From: Pseudanabaenaceae cyanobacterium MP8IB2.15
GTDB lineage: Bacteria; Cyanobacteriota; Cyanobacteriia; Pseudanabaenales; Pseudanabaenaceae
DNA: 8,634 nt
Reading direction: 5' to 3'
Assembly: GCA_030248825.1 (NCBI GenBank)
Contig: JARCMB010000449.1
Location: 1-8,634, forward strand
Position 1 is the stretch's first letter; the number at the start of each line of letters is the position of its first letter. Shown here in pieces: positions 1-5,713 of this stretch. The notes under the pieces were generated by a model that worked only from the letters and a program-made list of their open reading frames with translations, did no database searches and was not told where the DNA came from. The position numbers and the translations under genes were made by a program.

Positions 1-1
1 A

Positions 2-415
2 CAAGCGCTTGGAGGATCGGGTACGACAGAAGAAATTTATGAGAAAGTGATACAGATTCTTGACCTGCCTGACAAAATCCTAGAAATTTTGCATGGTAAT
101 ACAGCCCAAAGTGAGGTTGAGTACCGACTCGCCTAGACTCGAACTTATTTAAAGAAGTATGGGCTTTTACAAAATTCGGCACGAGGAGTTTGGTCGATTG
201 TTAGAGCAGTCAAAAATCCTCAAAAAGTTAGTAGAGATAAATCTGTAGACTTAGATTTATTGGATGAGACCTTGGACTTTATCGAAACCCCAGAAGAACT
301 ATCATGGGATCAAAAACTTCATAAGGTATTACTATCACTTAAACCAGATGCTTTTGAACGTCTAGCCCTTCGACTCCGCTCAGGGATCTGGCGGTGGCTG
401 AGCGGTGGTCGTTGA
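2..415 (+). pseudogene. Mrr-type restriction endonuclease remnant (5' end outside window)
   Basis: Reading frame 2 runs from the left edge to a TAG at 134-136, and the same frame continues to a TGA at 413-415. The first part (TEEIYEKVIQILDLPDKIL) and the part after the stop (TRTYLKKYGLLQNSARGVW) together match my recollection of the N-terminal winged-helix domain of Mrr proteins. That family has a Trp-x-Arg-Thr-Tyr-Leu-Lys-Lys segment exactly where the TAG stands, so TGG to TAG is the simplest explanation. A linker follows, then KVLLSLKPDAFERLA, the usual entrance to the Mrr catalytic domain. The frame then enters the palindromic repeat at about 366, and the whole nuclease core is absent. Intact Mrr proteins cleave methylated foreign DNA; this copy cannot. 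Family assignment is from memory of the motif pattern, without a search. Confidence 0.75.
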
Positions 416-450
416 GCGAAGTCGAAATGAGTCGAAGCCAACGACTCAAC
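366..450. repeat. Palindromic interspersed repeat (MITE-like) at the junction of two gene remnants
   Basis: A 14-base arm TTCGACTCCGCTCA (369-382) faces TGAGCGAAGTCGAA (413-426), complementary except for one position. Nested inside, CCGCTCAG (376-383) is perfectly complementary to CTGAGCGG (398-405), so two alternative hairpins are possible. A third small stem, TGAGTCG (428-434) with CGACTCA (442-448), abuts it, but its right arm is also explained by hsdM codons. Sequences of the type TTCGACTCCGCTCA/TGAGCGGAGTCGAA are, to my knowledge, scattered in many copies through cyanobacterial genomes; only one copy is in this window. It lies where both the Mrr and the HsdM homology stop, so it probably marks a deletion or insertion end. 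No transposase is present, so any mobility would depend on an enzyme elsewhere. Confidence 0.7.
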
Positions 451-1736
451 ACATCAGGCAAATTATTCTTAAAATGCTCCTCAGCCGTTAAAGGTTCAAT
501 CGGCACACACCCTGTTTATCATCTGGCAATAGATTCGATCGTTTATCATCCAAACTCAACCCATCCGCCTGCACATCGTAAAACCAAACCTCATCCGTAC
601 CACCCGAATTAGTTTTAGTAAACATCAAAATCGCGGTCGAAACACCCGCATAGGGCTTAAACACCCCACTAGGCAAAGAAATCACCGCATCTAACTTCTG
701 ATCTTCAACTAAAATCTTTCGCAACTCCTTATGAGCCTTCGACGAACCAAATAGAACACCATCAGGCACAATTACCGCCGCCCGTCCCCCAGTTTTCAGC
801 AACCGCAAAAACAACGCCAAGAAAAGCAACTCAGTCTTCTTCGTCTTAACGATCGCCTGTAAATCCTTCGTCGTATTCTCATAGTCCAAATTACCCGCAA
901 AAGGAGGATTAGCCAAAATCAGCGTATAGGCTTCCTCATCCTCCGAATGCTCCTGCGCCAGCGAATCCTTGTAACGCACATCGGGATTTTCCACCCCATG
1001 CAACAGCATATTCATACTGCCAATTCGCAGCATCGTATTATCAAAATCAAACCCATGAAACATCCTCTGGTGAAAATGCTCCTTTAACTTGGCATCGGTC
1101 AAAACCTCAGGATGATGCTTCCTCAAATACTCATTCGCCGCTACCAAAAAGCCACAAGTCCCACTCGCAGGGTCACAAATCACATCACCCGTACCAGGAG
1201 CCATCAACTCCACCATCAACTGAATAATATGGCGCGGCGTGCGAAACTGACCATTTTGTCCAGCACTGGCAATCTTCCCCAACATATATTCATAGAGATC
1301 GCCTTTGGTATCTCGATCGTCCATGTTTATCTTTTCCAGTTCATCCACCACCTTCACCAACAGCGCAGGCGTAGGAATCGTAAACCTCGCATCCTTCATG
1401 TGTGGAATCATCGCCGCCCAAAGTCCTCAAAAAAGGAAACACATGATCGTTAACCACCTCATACATCTCTGCTGGGGCAAAGTGCTTAAATTTAGACCAT
1501 CGCAGATCTTCATAAGCACGTTTTTTCGCATCTACTCCCTCTGGGAAAATCCGCCGTTCGATCGACTTCTTGGTTCGCGCCGCATTATTTACCTCAAGCG
1601 TGTGCAGATCGTCGAGCCGCCGCAAAAACAGCAGGTAAGTAATTTACTCGATCACTTCAAGCGGGTTAGAAATACCACCCGACCAGAAAGCATCCCAAAT
1701 TCGATCGATTTGACTTTTAATTTCCCCTGAGATCAT
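438..1736 (-). pseudogene. hsdM: Type I restriction-modification methyltransferase HsdM, multiply disrupted
   Basis: Read on the - strand, the remnant begins with an ATG at 1736 (MISGEIKSQIDRIWDAFWSG). It hits an in-frame TAA at 1644-1646 where the family pattern EVIEQITYLLFLRRLDDL expects Gln (CAA). The same frame continues through FKHFAPAEMYEVV to about 1410. There a frameshift moves it to the frame of HMKDARFTIPTPALL, which carries the methylase core: SAM motif I as DPASGTCGF and the catalytic NPPF inside ILANPPFAG. Near 502 one C appears lost: DDKQGVC should continue as PIEPLTAEEHFKNNLPDVLSRW, which is found in the next frame. Homology ends at the palindromic repeat, so the C-terminal part is gone. 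Intact HsdM adds N6-methyladenine as part of an HsdRMS complex; no hsdS or hsdR is visible. A few codons further upstream (FIGQDTRN) stay open, so the original start may lie before 1736. Four independent lesions make this a clear pseudogene. Confidence 0.9.
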
Positions 1737-1824
1737 ATTGCGAGTGTCTTGTCCGATAAATGATTCTGAAAAAATTGGTGAATACCAGTTTCACACCTTT
1801 TAGGCTGCAAATAGCTTTTCCCCA

Positions 1825-1957
1825 TTAGTTGGCACTGGTTTCGTATCATGGGAATAATCATTGAAACCCCTTTAGAGCTTTGAGTTATTTATCCTATCCA
1901 GCGGAACCAGTCCCTAACCGCGAGAAGTGTAGAGATCTCTTGCGGTTAACTTTTTTT
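1825..1957 (+). ncRNA. Putative structured RNA or leader ending in an intrinsic terminator
   Basis: The 300-bp gene-free stretch before the E2 gene holds a long-range inverted repeat. ACTGGTTTC (1834-1842) can pair with GGAACCAGT (1903-1911) over nine positions with one G-U. TTAG (1825-1828) can pair with CTAA (1914-1917) across an internal loop. The same GGTTTC (1837-1842) is also complementary to GAAACC (1863-1868), giving a competing hairpin. The 3' base of the long stem overlaps the left arm of the terminator at 1915. Such mutually exclusive pairings followed by a terminator resemble an attenuator or riboswitch, or a small RNA with its own terminator. I do not recognise an Rfam family; conserved core motifs of SRP RNA and cobalamin riboswitches are not seen. 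This is inferred from hand pairing only. Confidence 0.35.
1915..1957 (+). terminator. Rho-independent terminator upstream of the E2 gene
   Basis: TAACCGCGAGA (1915-1925) pairs with TCTTGCGGTTA (1938-1948) over 11 positions, including one G-U, around a 12-base loop. After AC a run of seven T follows (1951-1957). The orientation stops + strand transcripts, yet no + strand gene is visible between 1740 and 1914. It must therefore end a small RNA, an attenuated leader, or a transcript of a gene now lost. About 89 bp remain before the ATG of the E2 gene, enough for a separate promoter. Confidence 0.75.
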
Positions 1958-1986
1958 GGGCATGTACACTGTTAATTGGTAGTATT

Positions 1987-1992
1987 TATAAT
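1987..1992 (+). promoter_or_regulatory. Candidate -10 box for the E2 gene
   Basis: A perfect TATAAT lies 54 bp before the ATG at 2047 and downstream of the intrinsic terminator, so it could serve the E2 gene independently. I see no convincing -35 hexamer at 16-18 bp spacing (GTACAC is at the expected place). A short GGCG-TTTCG-CGCC hairpin (1993-2005) follows directly and would sit at the 5' end of the transcript. Confidence 0.35.
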
Positions 1993-2046
1993 GGCGTTTC
2001 GCGCCTTTTAAGTTCTTCCATGGCTCTACCCGTCTGACTTATCACT

Positions 2047-3351
2047 ATGATTCATGAAATTTTTATGCCCGCTTTGAGTTCCACCATGACCGAGGGGAAA
2101 ATTACCTCTTGGCTCAAGTCGCCAGGAGACAAGGTAGCAAAGGGGGAGACGGTAGTGATTGTCGAGTCAGACAAAGCTGACATGGATGTGGAAAGTTTTT
2201 ATGAAGGCTACCTCGGTGCAATCGCTGTACCTGCGGGTGAATCCGCGCCTGTGGGGATTGCGATCGCCTATGTTGCTGAAACTGAAGCCGAAATCGCCAT
2301 CGCCGAAAAAATGGCATCTGGCGCATCCTCCCCAGCCGCATCGAATGGTGCTGTTGACCCAGTTGTTGCCCAGACCCCTGAACCTGTGCTGGCTGTGGCT
2401 GCCTCAACTCCAGTCGCAAAACGTAGCGATCGAATTATTGCCTCACCCAGAGCGAAAAAGCTGGCTCAAGCCAACAAACTAGACTTGAGCGTAATTGTCG
2501 GTACAGGGCCGAACGGTCGGATTACCGCTACAGATATCGAATCGATCGTCCAACCATCTGCCGCTAAAGCCCCTGTTCAACCCGCAACTCAACCAGCAGT
2601 AGTTACACAACCAGCAACACAACCAGCCAGCAAACCAGTTGCAACTCAAACTGCCGCTCCTGTTTATGCACCCCAAGCAGGCACGGTGAAGCCCCTAACG
2701 ACATTGCAAAATGCCGTCGTCCGCAACATGAATGCTAGCCTCTCAGTCCCAACGTTTCATGTCGGTTACACGATTACAACTACTGCGCTCGATCAGCTCT
2801 ACAAACAAATTAAGTCCAAGGGCGTAACGATGACTGCCCTGCTGGCAAAAGCTGTAGCTGTGACGTTGCAAAAACATCCTCTGGTCAATTCCAGTTATAC
2901 CGAGCAGGGTATTGTTTACAAGAGTGATATCAATGTGGCAATCGCTGTGGCAATGGATGATGGCGGCTTGATTACGCCCGTTCTGCCTAAAGCCGATCGA
3001 ACCGATATTTACACCCTGTCGAAACAATGGAAGTCTCTGGTCGAACGCGCTCGTGCCAAGCAATTGCAACCCGAAGAATATTCCTCTGGTAGCTTTACGA
3101 TCTCGAATTTGGGTATGTTTGGAGTCGATCGATTTGATGCCATTCTTCCTCCTGGAACAGGCGCAATTTTGGCAATCGGTGCATCAAGTCCACAGGTAGT
3201 AGCGACAAGTGACGGTTCGATCGCTGTCCGTAGCCAAATGCAGGTAAACCTCACCAGCGATCACCGCGTGATCTATGGTGCACATGCCGCCCAGTTCCTC
3301 CGTGATCTTGCCCAACTGATTGAAACTGACGCTCAGTCTCTCACTCTCTAA
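2047..3351 (+). CDS. odhB: Pyruvate dehydrogenase complex E2, dihydrolipoamide acetyltransferase
   Basis: This 434-residue protein transfers the acetyl group from E1-bound hydroxyethyl-TPP to CoA, forming acetyl-CoA in the cytosolic pyruvate dehydrogenase complex. Residues 1-80 form one lipoyl domain with the lipoylation site Lys43 in ESDKADMDVE. Residues 129-165 are the E3/E1-binding domain (RIIASPRAKKLA...GPNGRITATDIE). Residues 166-215 are a flexible Ala/Pro/Gln/Thr linker, and the rest is the catalytic acyltransferase domain. The catalytic His406 lies in SDHRVIYGA; the family's usual DHRxxDG aspartate is replaced by Tyr410. That substitution matches what I recall for cyanobacterial and plastid E2 proteins, and the length and domain order are normal for them. 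It is often called odhB or pdhC in cyanobacteria. It stands alone, without E1 or E3 genes nearby. The ATG at 2047 gives the standard N-terminus (MIHEIFMPALSSTMTEGK) but has no clear Shine-Dalgarno. Confidence 0.95.
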   Translation: MIHEIFMPALSSTMTEGKITSWLKSPGDKVAKGETVVIVESDKADMDVESFYEGYLGAIAVPAGESAPVGIAIAYVAETEAEIAIAEKMASGASSPAASNGAVDPVVAQTPEPVLAVAASTPVAKRSDRIIASPRAKKLAQANKLDLSVIVGTGPNGRITATDIESIVQPSAAKAPVQPATQPAVVTQPATQPASKPVATQTAAPVYAPQAGTVKPLTTLQNAVVRNMNASLSVPTFHVGYTITTTALDQLYKQIKSKGVTMTALLAKAVAVTLQKHPLVNSSYTEQGIVYKSDINVAIAVAMDDGGLITPVLPKADRTDIYTLSKQWKSLVERARAKQLQPEEYSSGSFTISNLGMFGVDRFDAILPPGTGAILAIGASSPQVVATSDGSIAVRSQMQVNLTSDHRVIYGAHAAQFLRDLAQLIETDAQSLTL

Positions 3352-3356
3352 GAAAA

Positions 3357-4145
3357 TTAAGACAATTCAGGCTCAATGCCTGCCGCACGTAACTGGGCCA
3401 TTAAAATTTGATTGCGTTGATGTTCTTGATCGGCACGTTGATGTTCCTGATCGGCACGTTGATGTTCCTGATCGGCACGTTGGCGTTCTTGCTCGGCGTA
3501 TTCAAAACCTGTTGGCAATAGATTTCCTGCGGCATCCCACCAACGCAGCCAAGGCAGTTCTAGATTTTGATAACGCCCATGCCAAATACCTAGTTCCACG
3601 CCTAAAGCCTCGATCGAATAATGACCTCGATCGTTGGCTGGCAAAAGTTCAAACTGGTTGGCAACAAACCGATACATTTCTACACTAGCTTTTTTGACTT
3701 CATAGATGCCATAAAAAGCGGGACGAATCACCTGTTCATAGACAAAAAACTTGCCTGTCCAAGGTGTTCGATCTCTTTCTTCGGAACCATTGCCAGAGAC
3801 AAATTCTAAAATAATTAAGGGGGCAATAAACTCTTGCCACAGGACATATGAACGTCGCGGTTCGCCATTCAGCGTTGGTGGTACATTTGGCACATAAAAC
3901 CAGTCAGGAGCTTCTGCACCTTTTTCGGGTGGATCGGTCATCCGCCAATAGATCCCAGAGTCTTGCCCGATCGCATATTGTCCGTCTGGGTAACGTTTTT
4001 GCAACAGCGGTGTGAGCGAATCTGTGAGCAGAATACTCTGGGGATGTTCTTGAAAGTTTTTCACAAACGTACCATCCGAATCGGGTAATTGCGTATGATC
4101 GGGGAGTGTTAAGGGATGGGTGGAAGGTTTGGTAGTAAGAGTCAT
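3357..4145 (-). CDS. Uma2 (DUF820) family endonuclease-like protein with coiled-coil tail
   Basis: This is a 262-residue member of the Uma2 family, abundant in cyanobacteria and built on a PD-(D/E)XK nuclease fold; the biological role of these proteins is not established. The likely acidic triad and lysine are visible: Asp81 in APDWFYV, Glu114 in IILEFVSGNGSEERD, and Lys132 in TGKFFVYEQ. The stretch YGIYEVKKASVEMYRF matches the family's core strand. The C-terminus (about 215-250) repeats the heptad ADQEHQR, predicting a coiled coil for oligomerisation or partner binding. Its stop codon is only 5 bp from that of the E2 gene on the other strand, so the two are convergent with no terminator between them. 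The ATG at 4145 has only a weak AAGG very close to it. Family assignment is from motif pattern; the target is unknown. Confidence 0.85.
   Translation of the reverse strand: MTLTTKPSTHPLTLPDHTQLPDSDGTFVKNFQEHPQSILLTDSLTPLLQKRYPDGQYAIGQDSGIYWRMTDPPEKGAEAPDWFYVPNVPPTLNGEPRRSYVLWQEFIAPLIILEFVSGNGSEERDRTPWTGKFFVYEQVIRPAFYGIYEVKKASVEMYRFVANQFELLPANDRGHYSIEALGVELGIWHGRYQNLELPWLRWWDAAGNLLPTGFEYAEQERQRADQEHQRADQEHQRADQEHQRNQILMAQLRAAGIEPELS
3416..3499 (-). repeat. 21-bp tandem repeat encoding heptads in the Uma2 protein
   Basis: Four consecutive 21-bp units start at 3416, 3437, 3458 and 3479. The second and third are identical, the first differs at one base, and the fourth is diverged. Each encodes one seven-residue coiled-coil heptad (ADQEHQR, last copy AEQERQR-like). 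The near-identity of the inner copies at the DNA level points to recent duplication by slippage or unequal exchange, which would change the length of the coiled coil in whole heptads. Confidence 0.9.
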
Positions 4146-4209
4146 GACCTTAGCCCTATGTTTAATTTTCAGTATCTCATGTATTTAAGAAGTAGACTTT
4201 TTCAAGCTA
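4146..4209. promoter_or_regulatory. Divergent intergenic region between the Uma2 and EamA genes
   Basis: These 64 bp must contain or adjoin the promoters of both divergent genes. The sequence is A/T-rich, but I see no hexamer pair good enough to place a start site, and no operator-like palindrome. Overlapping divergent promoters are therefore an inference from layout only. Confidence 0.3.
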
Positions 4210-5100
4210 ATGAGAGTTACAGATATCGTCGAGCTGATCGTTTTAGCCGCACTATGGGGTGCGTCTTTTCTGTTCATGCGAATTGCTGCGCCCGTGTTAG
4301 GGCCAGTTTGGCTGATTGAAATCAGAGTAGTATTGGCAGGCTTAGCCTTACTCCCTCTCCTGATCCGCCTGAATATTTGGACTGAGGTGCGTCGTCAAGC
4401 CATTCCACTATTTATTGTGGGTTGTCTCAATTCAGCCATTCCGTTTTTGTGTTTCGCTTTTGCCTCGGTGTCTCTACCTGCTGGATTTAATTCGATCTTG
4501 AATGCTACCGTGCCGCTATTTGCATCTGTAGTAGCAGCGATCTGGTTAAAAGAAAAATTCACGATCGAACGCCTAATCGGATTTTGCTTAGGATTTGCGG
4601 GAGTTGTGGTTTTAGTGGGGTGGGAGAAATTAACGATCGCTACTTCTTTAACTACTATGATTGCGTCGATCGGCGCAGGATTAACCGCGTCCTTACTTTA
4701 TGCTTGCATGGCTCCATACATTAAGTGGAAATTGTCCGATCTACCACCGATCGCGATCGCGACCATGAGCCTCTTTAGTGCCGCGATATTCCTGCTCCCC
4801 GCATTACCTTTTACTGCACCCAAATCTTTCCCCTCGGCGATTGTGCTGCAATCAGTCCTTGCCCTCGCTCTATTCTCAACCGCATCAGCTTACCTGCTTT
4901 TTTTTCGCCTGATCCAAAACATTGGCTCGACCAAAGCTCTAACTGTTGCTTACCTGATTCCATTATTCGCTATGGGTTTTGCAGCAATCTTCCTCAAGGA
5001 GACAATTACGTCATCAATGGTATTTGGTGGTGGGTTAATTTTACTGGGGACATCGATCGCCAACGACTTGTTCAAACGAAAACAGATTGATTTTTTCTAG
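4210..5100 (+). CDS. EamA/DMT-superfamily transporter
   Basis: This is a 296-residue, very hydrophobic inner-membrane protein of the drug/metabolite transporter superfamily. The expected ten transmembrane helices form two EamA repeats, roughly residues 7-135 and 150-288. The first helix carries the family-typical LAALWGASFLFMRIAAP, and the helix following LKEKFTIERLIGFCLGFAGVVVL closes the first repeat. Its counterpart in the second repeat is FLKETITSSMVFGGGLILLGT. Members export or import amino acids, nucleotides, drugs and other small metabolites; nothing here reveals the substrate. The Lys/Arg-rich end (FKRKQIDFF) is probably cytoplasmic. The ATG at 4210 places the first helix directly at the N-terminus; no strong Shine-Dalgarno precedes it. 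It is followed at 5138 by a terminator-like hairpin and is probably transcribed alone. Confidence 0.88.
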   Translation: MRVTDIVELIVLAALWGASFLFMRIAAPVLGPVWLIEIRVVLAGLALLPLLIRLNIWTEVRRQAIPLFIVGCLNSAIPFLCFAFASVSLPAGFNSILNATVPLFASVVAAIWLKEKFTIERLIGFCLGFAGVVVLVGWEKLTIATSLTTMIASIGAGLTASLLYACMAPYIKWKLSDLPPIAIATMSLFSAAIFLLPALPFTAPKSFPSAIVLQSVLALALFSTASAYLLFFRLIQNIGSTKALTVAYLIPLFAMGFAAIFLKETITSSMVFGGGLILLGTSIANDLFKRKQIDFF

Positions 5101-5120
5101 TTGGTCGCCTGTGACTGCTG

Positions 5121-5126
5121 TATAAT
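5121..5126 (+). promoter_or_regulatory. Candidate -10 box for rpsF
   Basis: A perfect TATAAT lies 69 bp before the rpsF ATG and just after the transporter stop codon. A clear -35 at the right distance is not visible (TTGGTC at 5101-5106 is only 14 bp away). Starting from here, transcription would begin near 5132, a few bases before the terminator-like hairpin at 5138, placing that hairpin in the leader. Confidence 0.4.
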
Positions 5127-5137
5127 CGTTAAGCCTT

Positions 5138-5168
5138 GTTTCTGCTCGTGAAGCAGAAACCTTTTTTT
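5138..5168 (+). terminator. Terminator-like hairpin between the transporter gene and rpsF
   Basis: GTTTCTGCT (5138-5146) and AGCAGAAAC (5152-5160) form a perfect 9-bp stem with a 5-base loop, followed by C and seven T (5162-5168), the form of an intrinsic terminator. It lies 37 bp after the transporter stop, so it may end that transcript. Only 21 bp separate it from the rpsF ATG, so an rpsF promoter must almost certainly lie upstream of it. It may therefore act as an attenuator in the rpsF leader. Confidence 0.7.
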
Positions 5169-5172
5169 GTCC

Positions 5173-5180
5173 AAAAGGAA
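5173..5180 (+). promoter_or_regulatory. Shine-Dalgarno site of rpsF
   Basis: AAAAGGAA ends 9 bases before the ATG at 5190. This spacing selects 5190 as the start over the in-frame TTG at 5136, which lies within the leader hairpin region and would add 18 residues not found in S6 proteins. Confidence 0.75.
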
Positions 5181-5189
5181 ATCAGATTT

Positions 5190-5681
5190 ATGTCCCGTTC
5201 ATACGAAACCATGTACATTCTCCGCCCTGACTTGGGGGAGCAAAATGTCGATCTAGCGATTGCCAAATATCAAACTTTACTCCAAGGTCAAGGCGTAGAA
5301 ACTATTGCGATTCAACACCGTGGCAAACGTCGCCTCGCCTACGAAATCGCCAATAATCGTGAAGGTGTTTACATTCAGATGAACTACACCGCCAAACCAG
5401 GTTCAGTTGAAGTCATGGAAAAAGCCATGCGCCTCAGTGACGATGTAATTCGTTACATGACTGTGAGATTGGATTCAGTTGAAGAAATTGCGGAAATAGC
5501 TGAAGCTCCCGAAGCGGCTATTGCAGATCCAGCCCCTGAACCTGCACCCAAACCAGCCCCTGAACCTGCACCCAAACCAGCTTCTGAGCCAACCCCAGAA
5601 ATAGCTCCTGAGCCAACCCCAGAAATAGCTCCTGAGCCAACCCCAGAAATAGCTCCTGAACCAATTGCGGCTTCTGCTTAA
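5190..5681 (+). CDS. rpsF: 30S ribosomal protein S6 with long acidic repeat tail
   Basis: S6 binds the central domain of 16S rRNA together with S18 in the 30S platform. The first 95 or so residues are a normal S6 fold: SRSYETMYILRPDLGE, then QHRGKRRLAYEI, then GVYIQMNYTAKPG, and the ending SDDVIRYMTVRLD. From residue 96 to 163 follows a low-complexity tail made of PAPEPAPK (two copies) and EPTPEIAP (three copies) with flanking variants. By my count this tail holds 14 Glu and 1 Asp against 2 Lys, so it is strongly acidic and presumably disordered. S6 of this phylum is usually about 110-120 residues, so the 163-residue length is unusual. rpsR does not follow; the next gene is convergent. The start at 5190 is supported by the Shine-Dalgarno site and by the family N-terminus. 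Confidence 0.95.
   Translation: MSRSYETMYILRPDLGEQNVDLAIAKYQTLLQGQGVETIAIQHRGKRRLAYEIANNREGVYIQMNYTAKPGSVEVMEKAMRLSDDVIRYMTVRLDSVEEIAEIAEAPEAAIADPAPEPAPKPAPEPAPKPASEPTPEIAPEPTPEIAPEPTPEIAPEPIAASA
5529..5576 (+). repeat. 24-bp direct repeat, two copies, in the S6 tail
   Basis: Two identical 24-base units (5529-5552 and 5553-5576), each encoding PAPEPAPK in the S6 C-terminal extension. Perfect identity, including synonymous positions, indicates recent duplication. Confidence 0.92.
5586..5657 (+). repeat. 24-bp direct repeat, three copies, in the S6 tail
   Basis: Three identical 24-base units (5586-5609, 5610-5633, 5634-5657) encode EPTPEIAP three times. A diverged related half-unit (EPIAASA) precedes the stop. 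Exact identity suggests ongoing slippage, so copy number may vary between strains while staying in frame. Confidence 0.93.
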
Positions 5682-5713
5682 AGTTAGTTCTCGCTCTGCT
5701 AAAGCCAAAACAA

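Noticed and set aside
394..612. 72-residue + strand reading frame starting in the palindromic repeat
   Set aside because: It lies opposite the HsdM remnant, has a low-complexity His/Pro-rich sequence and no family resemblance; it is a shadow frame.
1112..1730. + strand frames of 113 and 141 residues opposite hsdM
   Set aside because: They contain no recognisable domain, and the - strand reads as HsdM throughout once the lesions are allowed for.
1838..1867. CRISPR-repeat-like segment beginning GTTTC and ending ATTGAAAC, as in cyanobacterial CRISPR repeats
   Set aside because: Only one copy exists in the window, with no second repeat at spacer distance and no cas gene. The ends are better explained as arms of a local hairpin.
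1993..2010. GGCG-TTTCG-CGCC hairpin followed by TTTT as a second terminator before the E2 gene
   Set aside because: A 4-bp stem and four T are too weak. It is more likely just part of the leader.
5136..5189. Longer rpsF start at TTG 5136 adding 18 residues
   Set aside because: The added residues are encoded by the leader hairpin and T-run, and the Shine-Dalgarno site is placed for the ATG at 5190, which gives the normal S6 N-terminus.
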